A DNA stretch of 64,000 bases, taken from the NCBI GenBank assembly GCA_016787645.1, contig JAEUUF010000022.1, forward strand, positions 310,001 through 374,000. Direction: 5' to 3'. The number at the start of each line of letters is the position of its first letter. Within the stretch, counting starts at the first letter, position 1. Position numbers and translations under genes: made by a program. Origin of the DNA: Cyclobacteriaceae bacterium. Its GTDB lineage: Bacteria; Bacteroidota; Bacteroidia; Cytophagales; Cyclobacteriaceae. Of this stretch, positions 1 through 9,514 are shown in pieces. A model generated the notes under the pieces. The model searched no databases. It was given only the letters and a program-made list of their open reading frames with translations, and was not told the DNA's origin.

Positions 1-2667
1 TCCGTCTGCATGTGGGCCAACGAGATGCGCCTTACCGACTTTGACCGAACTGCCGGCTGGGCCGTCAATGGCGTGTTGAACGCCAAACTGGCTGACCTGG
101 GCAACCTGTCTACCTCCATCCGGCATACGACGTACGGATTTGGAGGGGTACAGTCCAAGATCTCCGAACGCGCCCGCGGAACAACCACCGCCTTTGATAT
201 CTCGGCAACCATCATGATCGACAAATTGCTTCCCCGGAACACGGGGTTAAAGATTCCCATGTTCATCAGTTACGAAAAGACTACCATCAACCCGAATTTT
301 GACCCAGCCAACCCGGACATGCGGATCTCCGCCATGGAAAAATCGTTCACGACCGACCAGGAACGAACCGATTATCTGGCCAAAATCCAGGATAATGCCA
401 TCCGACGAAGTCTGAACTTTACCAACGTCCGGAAAACAAAAGTGAAGCCGGACGCGAAAAGCTATCTCTACGACATCGAGAACTTCTCCTTCACGTATGC
501 GTACAGCGAGGCGACCCGAACCAATTTCAACCTGATTGAAAATACGCAGCGGAATATCAAGGGAGCTGTTGCGTGGCAATATAACAGCACCTTCAAGGGG
601 TTTGAGCCTTTTGCCAAGTTGGGCTGGAAATCAAAATGGCTGGCGCTAATCACTGATTTTAATTTCAATCCCATGCCGGCAACAATTTCCTTGAGGGGAG
701 AACTTGATCGCTCCTTCAGCAAAATTGTCTACCGGAATTCCGTAGCAAACGCCAGCAGTACGCCACCGAACATCCAGAAGTACTTCTTATTTAACCGCTT
801 CTACAACCTGCACTGGAATCTCTCGAAGTCACTAACGTTGGATTATAGTGCCCGCGTGAACGCCATCATTGACGAACCCGATGTAGATCCGGCCGGCGGG
901 TACTCCCAAAAACTGGGACGTTACATAACCGCCAGCGAATACCAGGATTCTGTTAATACCAACCTCAAAAAGTTTGGACGCAAAAAGAACTTCGAGCAAA
1001 CGATGACGCTGAACTACACCGTTCCTTTCGACAAAATTCCCGCAACGGATTGGGTAGGGTTGGAATACCGCTACAACGTTGGCTACTTCTGGAGGGCTGG
1101 CCCTGTGGAAACCACCGATTCCCTGAAGCTAGGAAACATCATCCAGAATAGCAGGGACCAGGCATTTAATGGTCGGCTGGACCTGATCAAACTTTACAAC
1201 AAAGTGGGCTACCTGAAGAAGATCAATACGCCGAAGCGACCTTTGACACCTGCTGAAAAAGCGCGGGCTAAAATCGATACGGTGAAGCAGCCACCGAATT
1301 ATGCCGTCGTAAATGCGTTTCTCCGGCTGCTTATGTCGATGCGGAATATCACCGGCACCTACAGCATCAACCAGGGTACCATCCTTACCGGATTCACCGG
1401 AACTCCGGATGTCCTTGGGCAAGACAACACGTTGGATGCGCCGGGCTGGGGATTTATCCTCGGCAGCCAGGATCCCAATATTCGCTTCCGCGCCGCTGAA
1501 AATGGCTGGCTCACCAAAGCTTCCAACCTCACCTCACCTTTCGTTCAGAATGACACCAGGGATCTCGGGCTGCGCACTGCCCTGGAACTCACGACAGACT
1601 TCAAAATACAACTGGACGTCAAGAAGAGCACAACCTCCTCGTTCCAAGAAATCTTCCGGTTCGATCCAACCATCGATGACTATACAGAATTGAGCCCCAG
1701 CCGGACAGGCAGTTACCGCATCTCCACCATTGCCATTGGAACTACTTTTGAAAACAACGAAAGTCTTTCCTCAACCGTATTCAAACAATTTGAAAAGAAC
1801 ATCAACACCATCCAACAACGTTTCATCGACATCACGGGCAACGGGTATGAAAAGAAATCACAGGATGTCCTGATCCCCGCTTTCATTGCCGCCTACACCG
1901 GAAAAGACGCCAACAAGGTAGGCCTAAGCCCCTTTCCATCAACACCTCTTCCCAACTGGCGCCTCGACTATACCGGCTTGACCAAAGTGGGCTTCCTGGG
2001 TCAAGCGTTCCAGAGCATCAGTATTTCACACGCTTACTCATCGACCTACTCGGTCGCCAACTTTACCAATTCGCTCGAGTATACCAACGTGACCAACAAC
2101 ATACCCTTGTCGGATTACAATGACGGAATCTATGCTACCCAGAACAACAGCTCAGGCCAGCCGATTCCTGTTTACGTCATCAGCCAGGTCATGATCTCAG
2201 AGCAGTTCCAGCCCTTATTTGGCATCAGCGTGCGGACTAAAAGCAAACTCACCGCACGACTGGAATACAAGACCAAGCGGGATCTTTCACTCAATGTGTC
2301 CAATGCGCAAATCACGGAGGTAAATGCCAAAGACTGGTCGCTGGAAGTCGGCTTCATTAAGAACAACATGAAAATGCCCTGGAAGAGCCAGGGGCGCATT
2401 GTAACGCTGAAGAATGAAATCAACTTCCGCCTGAACATCAGCGTTACCAACAATCAAACCATTCAGCGCAAGATTGAGGAAGTAAATACCATCACAAACG
2501 GAAATATCAATATCCAGGTACGCCCCAACGTGAGTTACACCGTCAACAGTAAACTCAACGTTCAATTCTATGTGGACAGCAACGTAAATGAACCGCTGGT
2601 GTCCAATTCATACCCTCGCTCAACGACACGGGTCGGTCTCAAGATTCTTTTCAACCTGTCCCAATAG
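1..2667 (+). CDS. sprA: SprA/Sov outer-membrane translocon of the type IX secretion system, C-terminal part
   Basis: The reading frame is open from the first base, so the 5' end lies outside the window and about 889 C-terminal residues are present; the family is usually well over 2,000 residues. SprA forms the giant outer-membrane barrel through which type IX cargo and gliding adhesins leave the cell. The first visible residues (NEMRLTDFDRTAGWAVNG) and the later KSYLYDIENFSFTYAYSEAT block are typical of SprA. The chain is rich in alternating polar/aromatic beta strands to its end, where it closes with a strand ending LKILFNLSQ. gcvH follows after 96 bp, an arrangement I recall as common in this phylum. 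The identification is firm; the exact start cannot be seen. Confidence 0.95.
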   Translation, partial: SVCMWANEMRLTDFDRTAGWAVNGVLNAKLADLGNLSTSIRHTTYGFGGVQSKISERARGTTTAFDISATIMIDKLLPRNTGLKIPMFISYEKTTINPNFDPANPDMRISAMEKSFTTDQERTDYLAKIQDNAIRRSLNFTNVRKTKVKPDAKSYLYDIENFSFTYAYSEATRTNFNLIENTQRNIKGAVAWQYNSTFKGFEPFAKLGWKSKWLALITDFNFNPMPATISLRGELDRSFSKIVYRNSVANASSTPPNIQKYFLFNRFYNLHWNLSKSLTLDYSARVNAIIDEPDVDPAGGYSQKLGRYITASEYQDSVNTNLKKFGRKKNFEQTMTLNYTVPFDKIPATDWVGLEYRYNVGYFWRAGPVETTDSLKLGNIIQNSRDQAFNGRLDLIKLYNKVGYLKKINTPKRPLTPAEKARAKIDTVKQPPNYAVVNAFLRLLMSMRNITGTYSINQGTILTGFTGTPDVLGQDNTLDAPGWGFILGSQDPNIRFRAAENGWLTKASNLTSPFVQNDTRDLGLRTALELTTDFKIQLDVKKSTTSSFQEIFRFDPTIDDYTELSPSRTGSYRISTIAIGTTFENNESLSSTVFKQFEKNINTIQQRFIDITGNGYEKKSQDVLIPAFIAAYTGKDANKVGLSPFPSTPLPNWRLDYTGLTKVGFLGQAFQSISISHAYSSTYSVANFTNSLEYTNVTNNIPLSDYNDGIYATQNNSSGQPIPVYVISQVMISEQFQPLFGISVRTKSKLTARLEYKTKRDLSLNVSNAQITEVNAKDWSLEVGFIKNNMKMPWKSQGRIVTLKNEINFRLNISVTNNQTIQRKIEEVNTITNGNINIQVRPNVSYTVNSKLNVQFYVDSNVNEPLVSNSYPRSTTRVGLKILFNLSQ

Positions 2668-2734
2668 TCCGTAACGGGCTTAGCCATTCCCACCGGGGGA
2701 GTTTTTCTCATTTCTCCTTTAGGGATTTTAGGTC

Positions 2735-2742
2735 TATTTTTG
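2735..2742 (+). promoter_or_regulatory. Bacteroidota -7 box upstream of gcvH
   Basis: TATTTTTG matches the TAnnTTTG consensus and lies 21 bases before the gcvH start. No clear TTTG -33 element is seen at the expected distance. Confidence 0.5.
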
Positions 2743-2763
2743 CACACCTTTTAATCCACTTTT

Positions 2764-3144
2764 ATGAACATACCTGCAGACCTAAAGTATACCAAGGACC
2801 ATGAATGGATCCGCGTTCAGGGAAACACCGCCACCGTTGGCATCACCGATTTTGCACAAAGTGAACTGGGTGACATCGTTTACATCGATATTTCATCGGT
2901 TGGCAAGGACGTTAACGAACATGAAGTATTCGGGACCGTGGAAGCGGTGAAAACCGTTAGTGATTTATATATGCCTGTCAGCGGCAAGGTGCTTGAGGTG
3001 AACAGTCTCCTGGATGGCAGCCCCGAAAAAGTGAATGCTGATCCCTACGGCGATGGATGGATGGTGAAGATTGACCTCAAGAATTCGGGCGATGTAAACG
3101 GCCTACTCACTGCCGACCAATACAAGGAACTTATTGGCAAGTAG
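2764..3144 (+). CDS. gcvH: Glycine cleavage system H protein
   Basis: At 126 aa it has the normal size for the lipoyl carrier that shuttles the aminomethyl group between the P, T and L proteins of glycine cleavage. The lipoyl domain fills most of the chain, and the lipoylated lysine is K63 in [11 protein letters not shown]. It starts with ATG and has its own TAnnTTTG box. lipA follows after 28 bp, so the acceptor protein and the enzyme that inserts sulfur into its lipoyl group are probably co-transcribed. gcvP and gcvT are not in the window; lpdA at 52496 could serve as the L protein. Confident. Confidence 0.97.
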   Translation: MNIPADLKYTKDHEWIRVQGNTATVGITDFAQSELGDIVYIDISSVGKDVNEHEVFGTVEAVKTVSDLYMPVSGKVLEVNSLLDGSPEKVNADPYGDGWMVKIDLKNSGDVNGLLTADQYKELIGK

Positions 3145-3172
3145 ATTGTTGATATTCTAAATCAGCACATCG

Positions 3173-4057
3173 GTGATCGAACTACCCGTCATTCCTGAGG
3201 AAACACGCAAGCGAAAGCCCAACTGGCTCAAAGTGAAGCTGCCGGTGGGTCCTGAGTATGCCAACGTGCGAAAACTCGTGGATACCCATAAGCTCCACAC
3301 AATCTGTGAGAGCGGGAACTGCCCGAATATGGGTGAATGCTGGGGAGCGGGAACTGCAACGTTCATGATTCTTGGTAACGTATGCACCCGGAGCTGCACT
3401 TTTTGCGCCGTGGCTACCGGTCGACCCACCGAATATGATGCAGATGAACCTCGTCGGGTAGCGGAAGCTATCCGCCTGATGAAAGTAAAACATGCCGTCA
3501 TCACTTCGGTCAATCGTGACGAGCTCAAGGATCGTGGTGCGGAGATCTGGTATCAAACAGTGGTACTCACCAAGCAGGGGAGCCCTGATACCACCATTGA
3601 AACGCTGATTCCTGATACCAAGGCCAATTGGGACGCTCTGTATCGTATGATCGATGGTGGCCAGGAAGTAGTTAGTCACAACCTCGAAACGGTGGAGCGG
3701 ATGTATCGCAGGGTCCGTCCACAAGCAAAGTATGAACGAAGCCTGGAACAGCTAAAGCGCATCCGGGAGGCGGGCAAACGGACCAAGAGCGGGATAATGC
3801 TCGGGGTAGGCGAAACCAAGGAAGAAGTATTCAAGGCCATGGATGACCTGGTAAACCACGGTCTAATGATCCTCACGCTGGGCCAATATCTGCAACCCAC
3901 CAAAATGCATCTCGACGTTGCAGAATACATTCACCCTGAAATGTTTGAAATGTACAAAGAAGAAGGACTGAAGCGGGGACTCAAATATGTGGAGTCGGGG
4001 CCGCTGGTTCGCTCCTCCTACCACGCCGAACGACATGTAAACGTGCCGCTCGATTAG
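3173..4057 (+). CDS. lipA: Lipoyl synthase (radical SAM)
   Basis: Inserts two sulfur atoms into octanoyl groups bound to lipoyl domains such as GcvH. Two iron-sulfur cysteine sets are visible: the LipA-specific auxiliary set [12 protein letters not shown] and the radical SAM CxxxCxxC in [10 protein letters not shown]. The C-terminal RSSYHAE segment supplies the serine that ligates the auxiliary cluster. Length (294 aa) is typical. The start is GTG at 3173; no nearby in-frame ATG gives the conserved N-terminus. The gene ends convergently with the kinase gene at 4054; the two stop codons overlap (TAG 4055-4057 on plus, TAA read from 4056-4054 on minus). Confident. Confidence 0.96.
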   Translation: MIELPVIPEETRKRKPNWLKVKLPVGPEYANVRKLVDTHKLHTICESGNCPNMGECWGAGTATFMILGNVCTRSCTFCAVATGRPTEYDADEPRRVAEAIRLMKVKHAVITSVNRDELKDRGAEIWYQTVVLTKQGSPDTTIETLIPDTKANWDALYRMIDGGQEVVSHNLETVERMYRRVRPQAKYERSLEQLKRIREAGKRTKSGIMLGVGETKEEVFKAMDDLVNHGLMILTLGQYLQPTKMHLDVAEYIHPEMFEMYKEEGLKRGLKYVESGPLVRSSYHAERHVNVPLD

Positions 4058-5088
4058 TGCTCCGGCAGGTTCGCCGAAAGCACATCAAGTAATTTTAATT
4101 GGTTGGCTGCCCGAACGAGGTTTTGCTCCGGGTACGTGATGTGATAGTACGTATTTCCGCGCAAATAGTCAGCAAGGAACCGCAGCGCCATAATGTAAGT
4201 CATCATCTTGCCGGCAAAGGGAATTGCCTTGCGTTCCGCAATAGTCATTACCGGTCCCATCTCTGAAAGATATCCCTCCAGCAGTGCCTCATAAATGTTC
4301 CTCCGGAAAACGATAAGAGAAAGATCCTTCTCCTCCTCACTCACCGGGCAGACAAAGGTTCTCACCATATCCCCGAGGTCATAAATAAAATAACCAGGCA
4401 TCAGCGTGTCCAGATCAATGACCGCTACGGTGCGCCCGGTGATTCGATCAAAGAGAACGTTGTTGATCTTGGTATCGTTATGAACCACTCTCCTTGGTAA
4501 AGATCCACCGGCGACCAGGCGCTCGTATTGGTCAGCCAACGGGTACGCCGCCTGGCATTGACGAATAGAGTCTGCAGCTTCAAGCACCCGATCACCCGCG
4601 TCCGACAAGGCTAGCTCAAATTGCTCTTTCCGCAGGGTGAGATCATGGAACCGCTGGATGGTAGGTTGAAAATTATTCACCTCTGCCTTGTCGAGGTATC
4701 GGGTGAGCCGCGCAAACTCAGCCGCCGCTTGCCAGGCTTCTTCTGGCGTGCTTACCCGGTCAATCGTCATCGTATTTTCGATGTATGGAAATAAACGCCA
4801 GGGGTAGCCTTCCACATCATATTCCATTTCCTGGCCAGACAGACTCTGGATGCACGTGAGAAAACGATAGGTCGGGAAGTGCACCTTCAGGTAATTGGAT
4901 GCCTCACGAAGGTTGGCAGCGATCAATTCAGGATCCCTGAACACATTTTTGTTGACGCGCTGCAGTATGTAACTGTGCTTTCCTGTCAACTTATAGGTTT
5001 GGTGGATATGACCGGAACCTACGCGTTCGATGACGAAGTCTCCCGCGGCAAGGCTGTATTTATCCAGGATGGAATTCAGTGGAGCCAT
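4054..5088 (-). CDS. Phosphotransferase of the APH fold, hexosamine 1-kinase-like
   Basis: This 344-aa protein has the aminoglycoside phosphotransferase/choline kinase fold. It carries the catalytic loop HNDTKINN (H203, D205, N210) and the metal-binding segment VIDLDT around D225. The overall pattern resembles N-acetylhexosamine 1-kinase (NahK), which phosphorylates GlcNAc or GalNAc at C1; substrate assignment is inference. It is the last gene of a minus-strand run with an ammonia-lyase (its first 13 bases overlap that gene's end) and a nucleotidyltransferase, which would use a sugar 1-phosphate. It could instead act on another sugar or a homoserine/choline-like alcohol. It starts with ATG. 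Confidence 0.75.
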   Translation of the reverse strand: MAPLNSILDKYSLAAGDFVIERVGSGHIHQTYKLTGKHSYILQRVNKNVFRDPELIAANLREASNYLKVHFPTYRFLTCIQSLSGQEMEYDVEGYPWRLFPYIENTMTIDRVSTPEEAWQAAAEFARLTRYLDKAEVNNFQPTIQRFHDLTLRKEQFELALSDAGDRVLEAADSIRQCQAAYPLADQYERLVAGGSLPRRVVHNDTKINNVLFDRITGRTVAVIDLDTLMPGYFIYDLGDMVRTFVCPVSEEEKDLSLIVFRRNIYEALLEGYLSEMGPVMTIAERKAIPFAGKMMTYIMALRFLADYLRGNTYYHITYPEQNLVRAANQLKLLDVLSANLPEH

Positions 5089-6032
5089 TGTCTTCGTTGT
5101 GTGTCAGTCAGGTTGCCCCCGCAAATTACCGTAACCACCTTTAACCCGGCAAATCGTTCACGATGCTCCAGGAGCGCAGCGACTCCTACAGCTCCGGAAG
5201 GTTCCGAGACTATTCCGGCAGAAGCATAAATAAGATTCATCGCCTCCAGAATCGATCCTTCCTCAACAGTGATAACATCGTCAGCCAACGGTTGCATGTC
5301 GGCAAGGGCTTCAGGAATTGGAACACGAACCCCAATTCCATCCGCTATGGTATGAATCGCCGGGTGGGTCACCAGTGTACCTGTTCGCCATGACTCTGCC
5401 ATGGCGGGAGCACCAGAAGCCTGGACCGCTATTCGTTTAACCGTTGGCCTCAATGCCTTGAAAACCGTGGCAATGCCATTGAACAAAGCCCCATTACCCA
5501 GGGCGACCAACAATACATCCAGGTTGTCAAGGGAAACCAACTCCAGGCCAATCGTCCCGGCTCCTTCGACGGTCTCCACATCAAGTCCATCTTCGACCAT
5601 TCTATACCCCTCCTGCCGCGCCACGTCCCGAGCCTGGTTCTTCGCCGCATCAAAATCTTCTCCAAACAAGACCATCCTGGCTCCAAGACTTCGCATGCGC
5701 TCGACTTTGAAGGGATTGGCTGTCGTTGCTGCGAATACCGTTATCTTCCTATTTCTTTTTCGGCAGGCATACGCCATCGCTTGACCAAAATTCCCGGCGC
5801 TGGCGCAAAGGAGCGGTCTGTCGTCGTACACCTGGGAAAGAAGAAATTCCGCTCCACGGCCCTTGAACGATCGGATCGGATTAATGCTCTCCACTTTTAA
5901 TATAAGTTCAACGCCGAGCTTTTGATTGAGCAAGTCAACGGCGTACTGGGGGCTATTCAGAAAAACAGGATCAATGACCTGGCTGGCAAGTTTGATTCGG
6001 TCAAGGGATATTCGCGAGGTTTCGATGGACAA
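5076..6032 (-). CDS. PLP-dependent ammonia-lyase/threonine dehydratase-like enzyme
   Basis: This 318-aa fold-type II PLP enzyme has the Schiff-base lysine K57 in SFKGRG, the cofactor loop SAGNFGQAMAY, and a glycine-rich phosphate loop (ALGNGALFNG). It lacks the C-terminal ACT domain of biosynthetic IlvA, so it fits catabolic serine/threonine dehydratase, serine racemase or hydroxyaspartate ammonia-lyase. Which amino acid it uses cannot be read from the sequence. It lies between a sugar kinase-like gene (13-bp overlap) and a nucleotidyltransferase (18-bp gap), so the three genes are very likely one transcript, although their chemistry does not obviously belong together. Confidence 0.8.
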   Translation of the reverse strand: MSIETSRISLDRIKLASQVIDPVFLNSPQYAVDLLNQKLGVELILKVESINPIRSFKGRGAEFLLSQVYDDRPLLCASAGNFGQAMAYACRKRNRKITVFAATTANPFKVERMRSLGARMVLFGEDFDAAKNQARDVARQEGYRMVEDGLDVETVEGAGTIGLELVSLDNLDVLLVALGNGALFNGIATVFKALRPTVKRIAVQASGAPAMAESWRTGTLVTHPAIHTIADGIGVRVPIPEALADMQPLADDVITVEEGSILEAMNLIYASAGIVSEPSGAVGVAALLEHRERFAGLKVVTVICGGNLTDTQRRQWLH

Positions 6033-6050
6033 CGGATTTTTAGCTTGCTC

Positions 6051-6959
6051 CTACCAAAGCCGGCTTGGGTAAACACCCTCTTTCACCAACTTTTGAATCT
6101 TCCCCGATACCTCCTCTTTATCCTCCTTGTAGGTAACGCCAAACCAAGTATTCCCACCATCCACAATTCTTACCCGGCCCGTCTTCTGGCGAATCATCTC
6201 GTTAACGAGCAGGGCGATGTAAAATTCAGCTGATGGGCGATCAATATTCCTTTCCACGAAATCCCTGAACATTTCTTCCGCCAGCGGAAAGATTCCGGCC
6301 TGAAAGCCCCAGCAATTCATGGATACAGGCAGGGACGGATGCAACTCGCGCTCTTTTCCATCTTCTTGCGAAAATATTTTCCCATCGTGCTTCACGATTT
6401 TGGCCAGCTCATTGAGCACGACCAGGTAACCCTCGCTATCACGCTCTTCCGCTACGCCACGGGAAACGCTGCCGTGATCGCTCAGGACGTTCTTCAGGGT
6501 GTAACCGACCATCGCATGCTCAGTAGACCCGGCCGTTTGAAAAAACCGTGCGAGCGAAGCGAAGGCATCGCGGCCGTAAAAATCATCGGCATTGATCACA
6601 CAAAACGGGCCATCAATTACTTCCTTTCCACACAGCATGGCATGCGTGGTACCCCAGGGCTTCTTCCGGTCAACCGTACCATACTTGGCGGGAACAAACT
6701 TGTCCAGCGACTGAATCACAAAATGCACGTCTGCCTTGCCCTGCAGCTTGGGAAGAAACATCTCTTTGACGGTTTCCAGGATTTCCTGCCGAACCACAAA
6801 AACAATGCGTCCAAAACCCGACCGCAGCGCATCATAGAGTGAGTAATCCATGATGGTCTCCCCATTGGGTCCGAAGCCGTCAATTTGTTTGATGCCGCCA
6901 TACCGGCTACCCATACCGGCCGCCATGACGAGGAGGGAAAGTTTTTTTGAGTTGCCCAC
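6051..6959 (-). CDS. Sugar-phosphate nucleotidyltransferase
   Basis: This 302-aa protein has the NTP_transferase fold. The nucleotide-binding signature is LLVMAAGMGSRYGGIKQID near the N-terminus and the metal-binding INADDFYG lies in the middle. It should join an NTP to a sugar 1-phosphate to give NDP-sugar and pyrophosphate. It lacks the C-terminal left-handed helix of GlmU. With the NahK-like kinase two genes downstream it forms a plausible kinase-plus-pyrophosphorylase salvage pair. It is the first gene of the minus-strand run and is divergent from a sugar permease. A near-consensus TATTTTTA box lies upstream at 6991-6998. Confidence 0.82.
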   Translation of the reverse strand: MGNSKKLSLLVMAAGMGSRYGGIKQIDGFGPNGETIMDYSLYDALRSGFGRIVFVVRQEILETVKEMFLPKLQGKADVHFVIQSLDKFVPAKYGTVDRKKPWGTTHAMLCGKEVIDGPFCVINADDFYGRDAFASLARFFQTAGSTEHAMVGYTLKNVLSDHGSVSRGVAEERDSEGYLVVLNELAKIVKHDGKIFSQEDGKERELHPSLPVSMNCWGFQAGIFPLAEEMFRDFVERNIDRPSAEFYIALLVNEMIRQKTGRVRIVDGGNTWFGVTYKEDKEEVSGKIQKLVKEGVYPSRLW

Positions 6960-7035
6960 GGTTGAAGTATTTGAGGATTTGTTACCTCCCTAAAAATACG
7001 CATTCAATCCAAAACTTTATCCATACTTTAGCACC

Positions 7036-8316
7036 ATGTCTAAGGATACCCGACCCGCCAGTTATACGACATCCATCGTCATTATCGGCGCCCTGTTTTT
7101 CATCTTTGGATTCGTTACATGGCTAAACGGGACACTCATTCCCTTCCTGAAACTTGCCTGCGATCTCCATTCCGATGCCCAGGCCTTGTTGGTCACCTTC
7201 GCCTTTTATATGGCCTACTTCTTTCTGGCCATTCCCTCCTCCATGATCCTTGAAAAGACCGGGTTCAAGAACGGCATGTCACTTGGCTTAGCCGTTATGG
7301 CCGGGGGTGCGTTGTTGTTTATCCCGGCAGCCACCAGCCGCACCTTTTCACTCTTCCTGACAGGATTGTTTGTGCAGGGAATGGGCCTTTCCTTATTACA
7401 AACGGCCTCCAACCCCTACATATCCGTGATCGGTCCACTCGAGAGTGCAGCGAGCCGTATCAGCATAATGGGAATCTGTAATAAGGTCGCTGGCGCAATC
7501 AGTCCCCTCATTCTTGGGGCGATCGTATTGAAGGGCGCCAGTGAAATTGAACATCAAATTCAGGTAGCCACCGACCCGGCTCAGCGGACCCAGCTGCTTG
7601 AAGAATTGTCCCACCGGGTTATCCTTCCGTACGGTATCATGGCCGCTGTGTTGGTCCTGCTGGCCATCATGATTCGTTATTCCACACTCCCTGAAATTGA
7701 AACTGCCCCCGAAGATTCCATGCCGGGCTCATCCTCACGGAAAAGTATTTTTCAGCATCCCCATACCCTCCTTGGGGCCCTGTGCATCTTTGTCTATGTG
7801 GGTGTGGAAGTAATGGCCGGTGACGTGATCAGTATTTATGGAAAAGCCATCGGCATCAGCCTTGATGAGGCCAAGAACTTTACCTCGTATACTTTGTGGT
7901 CAATGGTGGCCGGCTATGTTATTGGCATCATTACGATTCCGCGGTGGATCAGCCAGGAACGAGCCTTGGCCATCTCTGCCGTTGTGGGAATGCTATTTGG
8001 CGGAATGGCTTACCTCAGTGATGGATACCTGTCTATTGCCTTCATTGCCTTACTTGGCTTTGCCAATGCCCTAATGTGGCCAGCCATATTCCCGTTGGCG
8101 ATCGACGGGCTTGGCACGCTCACGAAGATCGGTTCGGCGCTGCTCATCATGGGTATTGCGGGCGGTGCACTGATTCCACAGGTTTATGCCCGTCTCTCGG
8201 TTTCCATGGGCCCTCCGTCTGCCTTTTTCTGGATCGTGCTGCCCTGCTATTGCTACATTCTTTTCTATGCCTTGAAAGGTCATCGGGTGGGTCGCCCGCC
8301 ACTCAACCCGGCCTAA
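7036..8316 (+). CDS. Sugar permease of the major facilitator superfamily, FucP/GluP type
   Basis: This 426-aa inner-membrane protein has about twelve hydrophobic helices. The N-terminal segment FIFGFVTWLNGTLIPFLK is typical of the fucose/glucose-galactose proton symporters common in Bacteroidota. It is transcribed divergently from the nucleotidyltransferase and shares a 76-bp upstream region with it, suggesting co-regulation of uptake and phosphorylation/activation of one sugar. A near-consensus TACTTTAG box ends a few bases before the start. Its 3' end overlaps the end of the convergent kinase gene by 4 bp. The substrate is not evident; an amino sugar is the inference from the neighbours. 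Confidence 0.87.
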   Translation: MSKDTRPASYTTSIVIIGALFFIFGFVTWLNGTLIPFLKLACDLHSDAQALLVTFAFYMAYFFLAIPSSMILEKTGFKNGMSLGLAVMAGGALLFIPAATSRTFSLFLTGLFVQGMGLSLLQTASNPYISVIGPLESAASRISIMGICNKVAGAISPLILGAIVLKGASEIEHQIQVATDPAQRTQLLEELSHRVILPYGIMAAVLVLLAIMIRYSTLPEIETAPEDSMPGSSSRKSIFQHPHTLLGALCIFVYVGVEVMAGDVISIYGKAIGISLDEAKNFTSYTLWSMVAGYVIGIITIPRWISQERALAISAVVGMLFGGMAYLSDGYLSIAFIALLGFANALMWPAIFPLAIDGLGTLTKIGSALLIMGIAGGALIPQVYARLSVSMGPPSAFFWIVLPCYCYILFYALKGHRVGRPPLNPA

Positions 8317-8831
8317 GTCCGGGCGAGAAGCTTATCAACTACCTGGATCACTTTACGCTCTCGATCTTCATAAGATCCTGACACCCGCATGTAAGGGATC
8401 TTTCGTCGTTCCAATTCAATTTTAAAACGCTCATACATCTCCACACGTTTCTCTCCCAGGTCACGCAGGCCATCGGGCACCCAGGGAACATCAATATCAA
8501 AAAGGAAGTATTGGTCAAACTTCACTTCTTGCTCAAAGTCACCAAGAATTTTAGGCGCCATTCCCAGGTAAACTTCGGAGTAGATCGAAGTGGTAATCAC
8601 ATCAGTGTCACAGAACAAAACGCGGTTAGCTGTGGCTGCCTTTTGAAGAATGCGGTCAGTCTGGGCACGGCCAATGCGAACAATGTCTTCCGCCGTGAAG
8701 TTGTTGGAACTGATCATTTCCTTGGCCACTTCAGGCACATATTCCGTATGATACCGCTCAGCCATCTTCCTCGCCAGCGTGGATTTTCCTGTGCTTTCAG
8801 GGCCATACAAACAAATTAGAATGGGCTTCAT
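8313..8831 (-). CDS. NadR-type ATPase, probable nicotinamide riboside kinase
   Basis: This 172-aa P-loop protein carries the Walker A motif GPESTGKST at residues 10-18 and FCDTDVITT in the middle, matching the kinase domain of NadR. It would phosphorylate imported nicotinamide riboside to NMN. The start is placed at the ATG at 8831, which overlaps the pnuC stop as ATGA; longer in-frame starts exist up to 8891 but would sit deep in pnuC. The tight overlap argues for translational coupling of transporter and kinase, the known pairing for NAD salvage. The DNA-binding and adenylyltransferase parts of full NadR are absent. Confidence 0.85.
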   Translation of the reverse strand: MKPILICLYGPESTGKSTLARKMAERYHTEYVPEVAKEMISSNNFTAEDIVRIGRAQTDRILQKAATANRVLFCDTDVITTSIYSEVYLGMAPKILGDFEQEVKFDQYFLFDIDVPWVPDGLRDLGEKRVEMYERFKIELERRKIPYMRVSGSYEDRERKVIQVVDKLLART

Positions 8832-9484
8832 GACATTGAGAGCTTGGCCTCCCGGCTCCATTGCCATAACCCGTAAGCCGCAATGATGCAAAAGGCAAAA
8901 TATTCCAGGCCAACAAGGAGAATTCCTTTCGAAAAATAAAGGTAAGTCGCCACCACATCAGCAACTATCCAGGCGGCCCAGCACTCGACCTTCTTCTCCA
9001 CCATCAGGTAGGTAGCACCAATGCTGGTTGTCAATACGAATGAATCAAGGTAAGGGAATGCGCTGGGCAACGGGAACACCGATGGGGCCATATCATGAAG
9101 CCGGCTTGCAAACAATCCAAAACAGGCTGTCGCGATGATCATCCCCCCAACCACGATGGCGGTAATGGATGGTTTCATCCAGCTGGCCTTGAGTTGCTTT
9201 CTGCGATTCTCCTCGCCCGGATGAGGATGGGCCCATCGCCACCATCCAAGGAGGTTTGTGACAAAGAAAAAGACCTGGAGAAACATATCCGGGTAAAGCT
9301 GAATCTGGTAGAAAAGAAAAAAGAAGAGCACCACATTGACGAGACCGATTGACCAGCTCCAGATATTGCCACGCGCCGAAAGCCACACCGCGATTCCACC
9401 CGCGAGCGTACCGAAGAACTCGAGGTAACTCATCGGGTACCCGAGAACAGAAAAAAAGATGCTGCGGTGATCGAAGAAAGACAT
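8828..9484 (-). CDS. pnuC: PnuC nicotinamide riboside transporter
   Basis: This 218-aa membrane protein has about seven helices and the tryptophan-rich pattern of PnuC, including NIWSWSIGLVNVVLFF and FVTNLLGWWRW. PnuC proteins facilitate diffusion of vitamin B3 forms, and a cytosolic kinase traps the substrate. The neighbouring NadR-type kinase gene overlaps by 4 bp and points to nicotinamide riboside rather than thiamine or riboflavin. The gene starts 30 bp downstream of the aldehyde dehydrogenase gene end, so it may be read by the same minus-strand transcript. No riboswitch-like structure can be identified in the short upstream gap. Confidence 0.9.
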   Translation of the reverse strand: MSFFDHRSIFFSVLGYPMSYLEFFGTLAGGIAVWLSARGNIWSWSIGLVNVVLFFFLFYQIQLYPDMFLQVFFFVTNLLGWWRWAHPHPGEENRRKQLKASWMKPSITAIVVGGMIIATACFGLFASRLHDMAPSVFPLPSAFPYLDSFVLTTSIGATYLMVEKKVECWAAWIVADVVATYLYFSKGILLVGLEYFAFCIIAAYGLWQWSREAKLSMS

Positions 9485-9514
9485 GCAATGACTAACCGTT
9501 GAGTTCCCCGCTAC

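Noticed and set aside
8299-8320. CCCGG/CCGGG hairpin between the convergent permease and kinase genes
   Set aside because: Short, GC-only stem inside coding sequence, without T runs on either side.
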